Shown piece after piece: positions 39,516-47,653 of a stretch of DNA of 49,066 nucleotides. Numbering within the stretch: the stretch's first letter is position 1; every line of letters starts with the position of its first letter. The position numbers were made by a program, and so were the translations under genes. The notes under the pieces are model-generated. The model was not told the DNA's origin and made no database searches. It saw only the letters and a program-made list of their open reading frames with translations. This DNA is from JAKALQ01 sp963978265 (GTDB lineage Bacteria; Actinomycetota; Actinomycetes; S36-B12; UBA5976). The stretch lies in assembly GCA_963978265.1 (NCBI GenBank), contig CAXBQV010000002.1, forward strand, positions 1-49,066, in the 5' to 3' direction.

Positions 39516-41431
39516 TGGCACGACTTCCGTGGCGCACGATCATCACATCGATCGTGGGCATCGGACTCCTCGGTGTCATCGTTTTCACCTATTTCGTCAT
39601 CACCACCCCGATCCCCGCACCGAGCGACATCTCCCGCGCGAATTCGACGATCGTCTACTACTCGGATGGCAAGACCGAACTCGGTCGGATCGGTGAGTAC
39701 AACCGAACCGAAGTCCCGCTGTCGAAGATTCCACTGCAGCTCCAGCGAGCAGTACTCGCGGCGGAGGACAAAGACTTCTACAACCATGGCGGATTCTCGA
39801 TCACAGGTATCGCACGCGCAGTCATCGGCAACCTCACAAGCGGATTCAATGCCGGCGGTGGCTCCACGATCACCCAGCAGTACGCCAAGAATGCGTACCT
39901 GACGCAGGAACGCTCCATCAAGCGCAAAGTCAAGGAACTTGTGTTGGCGGTGAAGTTGGAGAGTTCATCGAGCAAGGACATGATCCTGCAGAACTACCTC
40001 AACGTCTCGTACATGGGTCGCGGTGCATACGGCATGCAGACTGCGGCCCGTGTCTACTTTGCGAAAGACGTATCGCAACTCACCATCTCCGAAAGTGCGA
40101 TGCTGGCGGCACTGCTGAAATCACCCGAGGGCTTTGCACCCGAGAAGCGGCTGTCACGATTGAAAGCCCGATGGAATTACGTGCTCGACCAGATGGTCGA
40201 TGCCGGATGGTTAACCGAGTCGAAACGCAAGGAACAGCAGTTCCCGATCGTCATCGAACGAGTGAACGCGAACACCCTTTCCGGCCCTAACGGGTATGCA
40301 CTCGATATGGTCAAACGAGAGCTGATCGGACAGGGCTACGACGACGCAACGCTCGGAATTGCCGGTATGCGCGTCGTCTCGACGTTCGATGCAGATGCTC
40401 AGGTTGCTGCAGTTCGAGCAGTCGAGAAGGAAGGCCCGAAGTCCGGAACTGACGGGCTGCGTATCGGATTGGCCGCTGTGCGGCCCGGAACCGGCGAAGT
40501 GATCGCGGTCTACGGTGGCCCGGACTTTGCAACCGAGCCGTTGAACAATGCAACGCAGGCGATTGGTCAGGCCGGCTCCACGTTCAAGCCATTTGCATTG
40601 GCTGCAGCCACTGAAGCAGGCGTGGGTCTCGACACCAGCCTTCCCGGCAAGTCCGGAACGGTTGTTGCCGGGTACCGAGTTGTGAATTACAGCAACGAGA
40701 GCTACGGGCCGATTTCGCTGCTGTACGCAACCGAGCACTCCGTGAACTCCGCATATGTGACGCTCACCTACAACATCGGAGTCGACGCGGTGATGAACGC
40801 GGCCTCGCGCGCAGGCATCCCCGACAACACCGCCGGCATCGAGCGGAACCTGACATTCGTTCTCGGTACTGCTTCACCGCACGTCATCGATGTTGCAGAT
40901 GCATACGCAACATTTGCCGCTCGCGGAGTGAAGGCGCTGCCGTTCACCATCAAGGAAGTCCGCTCTTCGAATGGCGGCATCATCTATCAGGCTGCGATGA
41001 AGAATGAAACCGTGTTCGAGCAATACGTTGCGGACACAGTGAACTCCGCATTGCAGCGCGTCGTCACGAATGGCACGGGTTTCGCGGCGGCGAAGGCGGG
41101 CAGACCGGTTGCCGGCAAAACCGGAACCACGAACGACAACATGTCGGCCTGGTTCGCCGGCTATTCACCCGACCTCGCAGCTGCGGTGATGCTCGTGAAG
41201 GAGGATGCGAAGGGAGTGCCCGTCACACTGCGTGGTACCGGCGGACTCAGTACGGTCACCGGTGGATCGTTCCCTGCGCGCATCTGGACCGCATTCATGA
41301 AGGCCGCGTTGAAGAAGCTGCCCGCAACAGACTTCGTCGAACCTGTTGAGCCGTTGCCGGTCGACACCGCAACACCAACGCCGACCGATAGCCAATCACC
41401 CGATGATGCGGCGCAGCCGATCAGTCCGTGA
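39515..41431 (+). CDS. ponA: class A penicillin-binding protein (PonA type)
   Basis: This bifunctional enzyme polymerises glycan strands and crosslinks them outside the membrane. The 638-residue protein has an N-terminal membrane anchor (residues 8-30), a glycosyltransferase domain with catalytic Glu84 in AAEDKDFYNHGG, and a transpeptidase domain with STFK at 355-358, SVN at 409-411 and KTG at 535-537. The Pro/Thr-rich tail has PTPTDSQSP. ATG 39515 overlaps the DUF5318 stop (TGATG); a TTG nine bases upstream is not used. It lacks a PASTA domain. The last 11 bases overlap the convergent racemase-like gene. Confidence 0.96.
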   Translation: MARLPWRTIITSIVGIGLLGVIVFTYFVITTPIPAPSDISRANSTIVYYSDGKTELGRIGEYNRTEVPLSKIPLQLQRAVLAAEDKDFYNHGGFSITGIARAVIGNLTSGFNAGGGSTITQQYAKNAYLTQERSIKRKVKELVLAVKLESSSSKDMILQNYLNVSYMGRGAYGMQTAARVYFAKDVSQLTISESAMLAALLKSPEGFAPEKRLSRLKARWNYVLDQMVDAGWLTESKRKEQQFPIVIERVNANTLSGPNGYALDMVKRELIGQGYDDATLGIAGMRVVSTFDADAQVAAVRAVEKEGPKSGTDGLRIGLAAVRPGTGEVIAVYGGPDFATEPLNNATQAIGQAGSTFKPFALAAATEAGVGLDTSLPGKSGTVVAGYRVVNYSNESYGPISLLYATEHSVNSAYVTLTYNIGVDAVMNAASRAGIPDNTAGIERNLTFVLGTASPHVIDVADAYATFAARGVKALPFTIKEVRSSNGGIIYQAAMKNETVFEQYVADTVNSALQRVVTNGTGFAAAKAGRPVAGKTGTTNDNMSAWFAGYSPDLAAAVMLVKEDAKGVPVTLRGTGGLSTVTGGSFPARIWTAFMKAALKKLPATDFVEPVEPLPVDTATPTPTDSQSPDDAAQPISP

Positions 41432-42518
41432 TGCGAACGTCGTCTGCACGCGTGATCGTGTAGCGAACATTCGCCGGTAACACCGATCCGACGTGTGGTG
41501 GCTCGGTATGCCGCGGCACCCACAGCAACGACACGAGTTGGTGGGGCGGTTCCGCGAACCAGAGTGGCGTGCCCTCCCATGAGAACGGCGATTTCACGCG
41601 ACCGGCTGCGTTGAATGCCCCAAGGCCCAACGCGACCAACCGTTGCCGCAGCGTGCGAACCGGTGACGGCGCGTGTAGAGCGACACCATGCGAGGTGCCA
41701 CCGCTGACGGCGATGACGAAGCCGTCAGAACCCGCTGTGCGATGGTTGTAGCCGAAGGTCTGGCCGCGTTGCACACGGTGCACCGACAGCACAGTTCCCC
41801 GTGCTTGGAGAAAACTGCGGTCGCCGAACCACAGTGCAGTACCGATGCGGAGGCTGAAGCGCAGATCGGGATTGTGCCGACGGAGCATCTCCAGCTGCTG
41901 TACGTCGACGTGGCTCAACATGACGTGTGCACTCGTGTCGAAATCTGCGATTTCGTCTGCCAACTGCAGGATCTCGTCGAAGTCGGCGCTGTTCGGCTGC
42001 ATCGGGAGATGGACTGCCAGGCCGTGCAGACGCAATCGACCGCTGGACACCGCCTGTGCGGCATGCTTCCATGCTTCGCGAAGCTTCGGGCCTTCGAATC
42101 CGAACCGTCGCATCGACGTGAGTCCCTCGAGCACCACTCGCGGATGCGCGAACGTGTCGATGACAAGATCCAACCCGCGCGAGGTTGCGACTGTTGCGAT
42201 CAGCCGAGGGCCGAGATGCGATTGCGACAACTCGGACCAGCTAGCGGCGGCCACTTCGTCACGCGGATCGATCGGTTCGAGCACGATGACATCACCGTGG
42301 AAGTCGGCGGCGACGCTCTCGACCTCGAAGACGGTCCCGACGGCGATTGCCCGAACGCCGAGTCGGGTTGCTTCTTGGGCGAGCAACGCCTGCCCGAGAC
42401 CGTAACCGTTCGCCTTGATCACCGGAATGAGCGCCGCCTCGGCACCATGCACCTGATCGCGCACCTGTTGGGTATGCGAACGCCATGCATCGCCGGCGAT
42501 CGAGATCGAGAAGGTCAC
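41421..42518 (-). CDS. alanine racemase-like PLP protein
   Basis: This 365-residue fold-type III PLP protein is like alanine racemase. The PLP lysine is Lys35 in PVIKANGYG, and RIGTALWFG near 224 matches the RxGxxLYG motif. The C-terminal beta domain diverges: where true Alr has GYADG, with the second catalytic tyrosine, this protein reads GGTSHG, giving Thr275 at the Tyr position. It may therefore not racemise alanine, or may act on another amino acid. It starts at GTG 42518, nine bases after femX. I leave the symbol blank because the enzyme is probably not the housekeeping Alr. Confidence 0.75.
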   Translation of the reverse strand: MTFSISIAGDAWRSHTQQVRDQVHGAEAALIPVIKANGYGLGQALLAQEATRLGVRAIAVGTVFEVESVAADFHGDVIVLEPIDPRDEVAAASWSELSQSHLGPRLIATVATSRGLDLVIDTFAHPRVVLEGLTSMRRFGFEGPKLREAWKHAAQAVSSGRLRLHGLAVHLPMQPNSADFDEILQLADEIADFDTSAHVMLSHVDVQQLEMLRRHNPDLRFSLRIGTALWFGDRSFLQARGTVLSVHRVQRGQTFGYNHRTAGSDGFVIAVSGGTSHGVALHAPSPVRTLRQRLVALGLGAFNAAGRVKSPFSWEGTPLWFAEPPHQLVSLLWVPRHTEPPHVGSVLPANVRYTITRADDVRITD

Positions 42519-42527
42519 GGCGACAGG

Positions 42528-43637
42528 TTACCGGCGTGCGAGATACAGATCGAAGATGCGCGCCAGGAGTGGTCGCAGCGGGTAGTCGAATTCCCCGAGG
42601 AATTCAACGGCATTTCCACCGGTTCCAAGTTTGAAGCGGATCAATCCGAACAGTGGATCGGATTCGTCGAGACTGTCACTGATTCCGCGCAGGTCATACA
42701 CGCTTGCACCCGCATTCAGTGCATCGCACATCATTCGCCACTGAATCGCATTCGACGGCCGCGCATCCCGATCGATCGTCGTGGAGGCTCCATACGAGTA
42801 CCAGACATGCGTACCGACGCGCACCCACAGTGTGGCCGCCCCGACATGGTCACCGACATGAGCAAAGTAGAGGCGAATATGGTCGTCTTCGGAGAGCGCA
42901 TCCCACATGCGCTCGAAGTAGGCGAGGGGGCGCGGCGTGAACGCATCTCGCCGCGCGGTCTCGACGTACACCTCGTGAAAGGCGGCGAGATCGGTTCGAG
43001 TTCCTTGGCGAATGCTGACATCGGACTTCTCGGCCTTCTTCAGATTCCGTCGCCAGAGCTGGTTGAAGTTACCGAGCAACGACTCCTCGGTTTCTCCGAT
43101 GAGATCCACCTGGAATACGTAGCGTGGCTGGACGTCGCCGAACCCGGCCGCTGATTCGCGTTGCTTCCATCCGGATTGCAGGAGTTGCGTTCGCAACTGC
43201 ATCGCACCACTGAACTCCCTGTCGGCGGGGAGATCGCGAAGCCGTTTCCCAGGACCGATGCCGGACTTCAAGGTTTCGTTGCTCCACTGCCGAACCTTCA
43301 CGGGTGCACCGATCTTCAACGAGAACGCGCCGTGCGCTTTGGTGTGAGCAATGAGCGGGTGCAGCCAGCGATCAATACCCCAGGTGTCCAGCCAATCGAT
43401 GTCGGGGCCCTCCGGCAGATATGCCAACGCCTTCTTGATCCGTGGAATCCACCGATACAGCACCAGCCCCGCGCCGACGAGTTGCCCACCCGAGTCGAAC
43501 CAGCCGACGGATTGCGAGGTCCAGTCGGTCTTCACATCCGCCCATGCGGGCAGTTGCAGGAACGACAGCGTCCTTCGCGCAGCCCATGCGCGGTGTTCGT
43601 CGCGGCTGATGACGCGAAGCGCCAGGTCGTGCGTCAC
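42528..43637 (-). CDS. FemX/FemAB-like aminoacyltransferase
   Basis: This 369-residue protein of the FemABX family transfers an amino acid from aminoacyl-tRNA to lipid II to start the peptidoglycan cross-bridge. It has the double GNAT-like fold; SFLQLPAWADVKTDWTSQSV, LYRWIPRIKKALAYLPEGP and SNAIQWRMMCDALNAGASVYD are typical. The amino acid used is not predictable. GTG 43637 overlaps the xthA stop as GTGA, and the racemase-like gene follows nine bases on. This gene pair near ponA is known from other actinobacteria. Confidence 0.88.
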   Translation of the reverse strand: MTHDLALRVISRDEHRAWAARRTLSFLQLPAWADVKTDWTSQSVGWFDSGGQLVGAGLVLYRWIPRIKKALAYLPEGPDIDWLDTWGIDRWLHPLIAHTKAHGAFSLKIGAPVKVRQWSNETLKSGIGPGKRLRDLPADREFSGAMQLRTQLLQSGWKQRESAAGFGDVQPRYVFQVDLIGETEESLLGNFNQLWRRNLKKAEKSDVSIRQGTRTDLAAFHEVYVETARRDAFTPRPLAYFERMWDALSEDDHIRLYFAHVGDHVGAATLWVRVGTHVWYSYGASTTIDRDARPSNAIQWRMMCDALNAGASVYDLRGISDSLDESDPLFGLIRFKLGTGGNAVEFLGEFDYPLRPLLARIFDLYLARR

Positions 43638-44404
43638 GAAAGATCCACCACCACCGGCGCGTGGTCACTCGCACCTTTCCCCTTGCGTTCCTCGCGGTCG
43701 ACGTACGCGTCTGTCACGCGGTCGTGGAATGCGCGATTGGCCATGATGAGATCGATGCGCATGCCCATGCCCTTCTGGAAGGCGAGCTGCCGGTAGTCCC
43801 AGTACGTGTAGTTCTTGCCCTTCAGGGAGCGCGGAACGACTTCACGCAGGCCGACGTCGTGCAGCGCGGCGAGTCGGGCGCGCTCCTCCGGCGACACGTG
43901 CGTTGCACCGTCGAAGACAGTGATATCCCAGACGTCGTCGTCGGTCGGAGCGATGTTGAAATCACCGATCACGGCGAACGGCTGGTCGCCAGCATCGTCG
44001 GCAACCGTGCGCTTCAATGCATCGAGCCAGTCGAGTTTGTAGTGGAAGTGGTCGTGGCCGAGTTCGCGGCCGTTCGGGACGTAGACCGACCACACCCGAA
44101 CGCCGTTGAAGGTGGCGCCGATTGCGCGGGTTTCGACCCCGCCGTCGAACAATGGCTGGTCATGCAGGTCGCGCCGGACGTCGACTGCGGAAGCCTTGCC
44201 GATGAGGGCCACCCCGTTCCATCGGCCGTTTCCATGCGCTTCGACGTGGTAGCCGAGCGCCTCGAAGCCGGCGGAGGGGAAGGCCTCGGAGGTGCACTTG
44301 AGTTCCTGCAGGGCGAGGACGTCGGGCTGGTTTGCCTCGACCCAGGCCAGAACCCGGTCGATTCGGGCGCCGATGGAATTCACATTCCACGTAACGATCC
44401 GCAT
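43634..44404 (-). CDS. xthA: exodeoxyribonuclease III (AP endonuclease)
   Basis: This 256-residue enzyme cuts DNA at abasic sites and has 3'-5' exonuclease activity. Active-site residues are visible: Asn7, Glu34 in LQELK, Tyr107 in SVYVPNG, Asp147 and Asn149 in GDFNIAP, and Asp247-His248 in SDHAP. ATG 44404 is preceded by TAGGCT and six bases, with no Shine-Dalgarno, so leaderless. It heads the xthA-femX-racemase-like operon, an odd mix of repair and wall genes. Confidence 0.95.
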   Translation of the reverse strand: MRIVTWNVNSIGARIDRVLAWVEANQPDVLALQELKCTSEAFPSAGFEALGYHVEAHGNGRWNGVALIGKASAVDVRRDLHDQPLFDGGVETRAIGATFNGVRVWSVYVPNGRELGHDHFHYKLDWLDALKRTVADDAGDQPFAVIGDFNIAPTDDDVWDITVFDGATHVSPEERARLAALHDVGLREVVPRSLKGKNYTYWDYRQLAFQKGMGMRIDLIMANRAFHDRVTDAYVDREERKGKGASDHAPVVVDLS

Positions 44405-44410
44405 ACGCGA

Positions 44411-44416
44411 AGCCTA
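44411..44416 (-). promoter_or_regulatory. -10 element for leaderless xthA operon
   Basis: On the minus strand TAGGCT (44416-44411) is followed by TCGCGT and then ATG 44404. The same hexamer serves trpG, DUF4446 and clpC. Confidence 0.52.
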
Positions 44417-44481
44417 TGTGGGAAGTTTGGCCGGCCGGCCGTCGTTTGAGCAGGCACGGGGTGCCCTTCCGATCACCGGAA

Positions 44482-44487
44482 TAGGCT
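44482..44487 (+). promoter_or_regulatory. -10 element for clpC
   Basis: TAGGCT at 44482-44487 is followed by a leader of about 24-30 bases with AAAGGAG before ATG 44518. A small hairpin GGCAC-GGG-GTGCC (44453-44465) lies upstream. No HAIR/CIRCE-like element or clear ClgR site was recognised. Confidence 0.45.
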
Positions 44488-44517
44488 TCCCCCAACGGCA
44501 CCAAAGGAGTTGAGCCC

Positions 44518-47013
44518 ATGTTCGAGCGGTTTACCGACCGAGCCCGGCGAGTGGTCGTGCTTGCGCAGGAAGAGGCGCGCATGCTCAATCACAACTACAT
44601 CGGCACCGAGCACATCCTGCTCGGCCTCATCCATGAAGGTGAGGGTGTGGCGGCGAAGGCGCTCGAGAGCCTGAGCATCTCCCTGGAGGCCGTGCGCTCC
44701 CAGGTCGAGGAGATCATCGGACAGGGCCAGCAGGCGCCGAGCGGCCATATTCCATTCACGCCTCGCGCGAAGAAGGTCCTCGAACTCTCGTTGCGGGAAG
44801 CACTGCAACTCGGCCACAACTACATCGGCACCGAGCACATCCTGCTCGGCCTCATCCGCGAAGGCGAAGGCGTCGCTGCGCAGGTCCTCGTAAAGCTCGG
44901 AGCCGACCTCAACCGCGTCCGTCAGCAGGTCATCCAGTTGCTGTCCGGCTATCAGGGCAAGGAACCCGTTGCAGCGAGCGGTCCGGCGGAAGGTACGCCG
45001 TCGTCATCACTCGTCCTCGACCAGTTCGGTCGCAATCTCACGCAGGCTGCACGCGAGCAGAAGCTCGATCCGGTCATCGGTCGTGAGAAGGAGATCGAGC
45101 GCGTGATGCAGGTGCTGTCACGCCGCACCAAGAACAATCCGGTCCTCATCGGCGAGCCGGGCGTCGGCAAGTCCGCGTGCGTCGAAGGACTCGCGCAGAT
45201 GATCGTCGCGAACGATGTACCGGAAACGCTGAAGGACAAGCAGATCTACTCGCTCGATCTCGGTGCACTCGTTGCTGGTTCCCGCTACCGCGGAGATTTC
45301 GAGGAGCGCCTGAAGAAGGTGCTCAAGGAGATTCGCACCCGTGGCGACATCATTCTCTTCATCGACGAGATCCATACGCTCGTCGGTGCAGGCGCAGCCG
45401 AAGGTGCGATCGACGCCGCCAGCATCCTGAAGCCGATGCTTGCACGCGGTGAACTCCAGACGATCGGCGCGACCACACTCGACGAGTACCGCAAGCACAT
45501 TGAGAAGGACGCGGCACTCGAGCGCCGCTTCCAGCCGATCCAAGTGAACGAGCCAACGCTTGCGCACACCATCGAGATCCTCAAAGGACTCCGCGATCGT
45601 TACGAGAACCACCACCGGGTCTCGATCACTGACAGCGCGCTCGTTGCCGCCGCCACACTCGCGGACCGCTACATCAATGACCGCTTCCTGCCCGACAAGG
45701 CGATCGATCTGCTCGATGAGGCAGGTGCGCGCCTGCGCATTCGCCGACTCACTGCGCCGCCGGAGCTGCGCGAGTTCGACGAGAAGATCCTGAAGGCGCG
45801 ACGCGACAAGGAATCCGCCATCGACGCGCAGGATTTCGAGAAGGCAGCTGCACTTCGCGACACCGAGAAGCAGTTGATCAACGCGAAGGCCCAGCGCGAG
45901 CAGGAGTGGAAGGCCGGCGATCTCGACGTCGTCGCCGAGGTCAACGACGAACTCATCGCTGAGGTTCTTGCAGCCGCAACCGGTATTCCGGTGTTCAAGC
46001 TCACCGAGGAGGAGTCGGCGCGTCTGCTGAAGATGGAGGACGAGCTGCACAAGCGCGTCATCGGTCAGGAACAGGCGATCCATGCGATCTCGCAGGCGAT
46101 CCGTCGTACCCGTGCAGGCCTCAAGGACCCGAAGCGTCCGGGCGGCTCCTTCATCTTCGCGGGACCGTCGGGTGTCGGTAAGACGGAGTTGTCCAAGACA
46201 CTTGCGGAATTCCTCTTCGGCGACGAAGACGCACTCATCGCACTTGATATGTCGGAGTTCTCCGAGAAGCACACCGTCTCGCGCCTCTTCGGCTCACCGC
46301 CCGGCTACGTCGGATACGACGAGGGTGGACAGCTCACCGAGAAGGTTCGACGCCGTCCGTTCTCGGTCGTGCTCTTCGACGAAGTCGAGAAGGCGCACCC
46401 GGACATCTTCAACTCGCTGTTGCAGATTCTTGAAGACGGCCGCCTCACGGACTCACAGGGTCGGATGGTCGACTTCAAGAACACCGTCATCATCATGACG
46501 ACGAATCTCGGCACCCGCGACATCGCGAAGGGCCTGAACATGGGCTTCGCCGCCGGCGACGACTCGAAGTCGTCGTACGAGAAGATGAAGGTCAAGGTCC
46601 ACGACGAACTGAAGCAGCACTTCCGTCCGGAATTCCTCAACCGCATCGACGACATCGTGGTGTTCCACCAGTTGTCGCGCGAGGAGATCACGCAGATCGT
46701 CGATTTGATGGTCGATGGACTCGAGAAGCGACTGAAGGACAAGGACATGGGCATCGAGCTCACGCAGGCAGCGAAGTTGCTGCTCGCGGAGCGGGGCTAC
46801 GACCCAGTGCTCGGTGCTCGTCCGCTCCGTCGCACGATCCAGCGCGAGATCGAGGATGTGCTGTCGGAGAAGATCCTCTTCGGCGATGTCCGGCCGGGAC
46901 AGATCGTGGTTGTCGATGTCGAGGGCGAAGGCGCCGAGGCGAAACTGGTCTTCACCGGCAACGACCGCTCGCCGTTCCCGGACACTCCGCCGGTCGAGGT
47001 CGTCAGCGAGTAG
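44518..47013 (+). CDS. clpC: ATP-dependent Clp protease unfoldase ClpC
   Basis: This 831-residue Hsp100 unfoldase feeds proteins to ClpP; in actinobacteria it also handles pup-independent turnover and stress. The N-terminal domain has two Clp_N repeats (residues 5-40 and 80-115; HNYIGTEHILLGLI in both). AAA domain 1 has Walker A GEPGVGKS (212-219) with Ser in place of the commoner Thr, and LFIDEIHTLVGAG. A UVR segment (IDAQDFEKAAALRDTEKQL) lies in the middle. AAA domain 2 has GPSGVGKTELSK and VLFDEVEKAHP. ATG 44518 has AAAGGAG upstream. The tail is acidic and proline-rich. Confidence 0.97.
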   Translation: MFERFTDRARRVVVLAQEEARMLNHNYIGTEHILLGLIHEGEGVAAKALESLSISLEAVRSQVEEIIGQGQQAPSGHIPFTPRAKKVLELSLREALQLGHNYIGTEHILLGLIREGEGVAAQVLVKLGADLNRVRQQVIQLLSGYQGKEPVAASGPAEGTPSSSLVLDQFGRNLTQAAREQKLDPVIGREKEIERVMQVLSRRTKNNPVLIGEPGVGKSACVEGLAQMIVANDVPETLKDKQIYSLDLGALVAGSRYRGDFEERLKKVLKEIRTRGDIILFIDEIHTLVGAGAAEGAIDAASILKPMLARGELQTIGATTLDEYRKHIEKDAALERRFQPIQVNEPTLAHTIEILKGLRDRYENHHRVSITDSALVAAATLADRYINDRFLPDKAIDLLDEAGARLRIRRLTAPPELREFDEKILKARRDKESAIDAQDFEKAAALRDTEKQLINAKAQREQEWKAGDLDVVAEVNDELIAEVLAAATGIPVFKLTEEESARLLKMEDELHKRVIGQEQAIHAISQAIRRTRAGLKDPKRPGGSFIFAGPSGVGKTELSKTLAEFLFGDEDALIALDMSEFSEKHTVSRLFGSPPGYVGYDEGGQLTEKVRRRPFSVVLFDEVEKAHPDIFNSLLQILEDGRLTDSQGRMVDFKNTVIIMTTNLGTRDIAKGLNMGFAAGDDSKSSYEKMKVKVHDELKQHFRPEFLNRIDDIVVFHQLSREEITQIVDLMVDGLEKRLKDKDMGIELTQAAKLLLAERGYDPVLGARPLRRTIQREIEDVLSEKILFGDVRPGQIVVVDVEGEGAEAKLVFTGNDRSPFPDTPPVEVVSE
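44590..44632 (+). repeat. 43-base direct repeat inside clpC, copy 1
   Basis: Bases 44590-44632 are identical to 44815-44857, 225 bases (75 codons) downstream in the same frame. Both encode the core of a Clp_N repeat, HNYIGTEHILLGLI. Confidence 0.9.
44815..44857 (+). repeat. 43-base direct repeat inside clpC, copy 2
   Basis: Second copy of the exact repeat at 44590-44632. Flanking codons differ at synonymous positions, so the identity is limited to this block. Confidence 0.9.
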
Positions 47014-47016
47014 TCG

Positions 47017-47625
47017 CTACTGCGTGAGTTCGATCGCGAACGGTTTGCTTACCACGACGTCGTTGCGCGCATAGATCAGGTACTTGCCGGGTTGTGAATC
47101 GGCTGCTGCATTCGTGCAGTTCTGACCGGAGTTCAACCCCGACCACACCTGGGTATTGCCGAACACGGCATCTGCTTTCATCAATGCGACTTGCGGTTTG
47201 GCGTCCTTCTGGCAAGCGTCCGATGTCCAGACCACGAGACCGTCGGGATTGGTGACGTACACCTCATTCACCAAGGCGCCGACATCCCGATTGCACGCAG
47301 CATCTCCGACATTCTGGATTCGCATGGCGATGGTGATCGGCTGGCCGATCACGTACGTCTGTGCATCCGCTGTGACACTGACCTTGATGTTGCTGTTCAC
47401 GCAGTCGGTGATCGTGGGTGTCGGCGTGGCCGACTTCGTCGGTGAGGGGGTTTCACTCGGTGTCGCAGTCTGGGTGACGTCCGCAGTTGGCACGGATGCG
47501 GGTTCCGGTGCCGGTTCGGAGCGGAAGAACACGAATCGCACGAGCAGGAGCAGCGGCACGACGACCACCGCAACCACAACAAGTCGACGACGTCGATAGA
47601 CGGCTGCTGCTTCACGCTTGCCCAC
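47017..47625 (-). CDS. membrane-anchored extracytoplasmic protein of unknown function
   Basis: This 202-residue protein has a basic N-terminus (MGKREAAAVYRRRR), one uncleaved signal-anchor helix (residues 15-33), and a Pro/Thr/Ser-rich spacer with repeated TPS and TPT. A folded domain of about 130 residues has four cysteines (in DCVNS, ACNRD, DACQK, NCTN) and immunoglobulin-like strands such as QPITIAMRIQNVGD. The domain should face outward, with two disulfides plausible. I do not recognise the family; it recalls DUF4232-like domains. The GTG at 47625 fits a leaderless promoter. It ends three bases after clpC, convergently. Confidence 0.72.
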   Translation of the reverse strand: MGKREAAAVYRRRRLVVVAVVVVPLLLLVRFVFFRSEPAPEPASVPTADVTQTATPSETPSPTKSATPTPTITDCVNSNIKVSVTADAQTYVIGQPITIAMRIQNVGDAACNRDVGALVNEVYVTNPDGLVVWTSDACQKDAKPQVALMKADAVFGNTQVWSGLNSGQNCTNAAADSQPGKYLIYARNDVVVSKPFAIELTQ

Positions 47626-47631
47626 AGGCGC

Positions 47632-47637
47632 ACGTTA
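47632..47637 (-). promoter_or_regulatory. -10 element for leaderless anchored-protein transcript
   Basis: On the minus strand TAACGT (47637-47632) is followed by GCGCCT and then GTG 47625. On the other strand CATCAT (47642-47647), six bases before the mutY GTG, is a weak counterpart. Confidence 0.48.
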
Positions 47638-47653
47638 GCAACATCATGCAGCC

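Noticed and set aside
41688..43154. Open frame of 488 codons on + opposite the racemase-like and femX genes
   Set aside because: It lacks recognisable domains, while both minus-strand genes match known families and are coupled.
44429..44440. GGCCGGCCGGCC palindrome upstream of clpC as an operator
   Set aside because: It is a simple GC repeat with no match to ClgR, HspR or CIRCE consensus that I can recognise.
45118..46272. Open frame of 384 codons on minus opposite clpC
   Set aside because: Antisense shadow of the AAA domains; residue composition is unlike a real protein.
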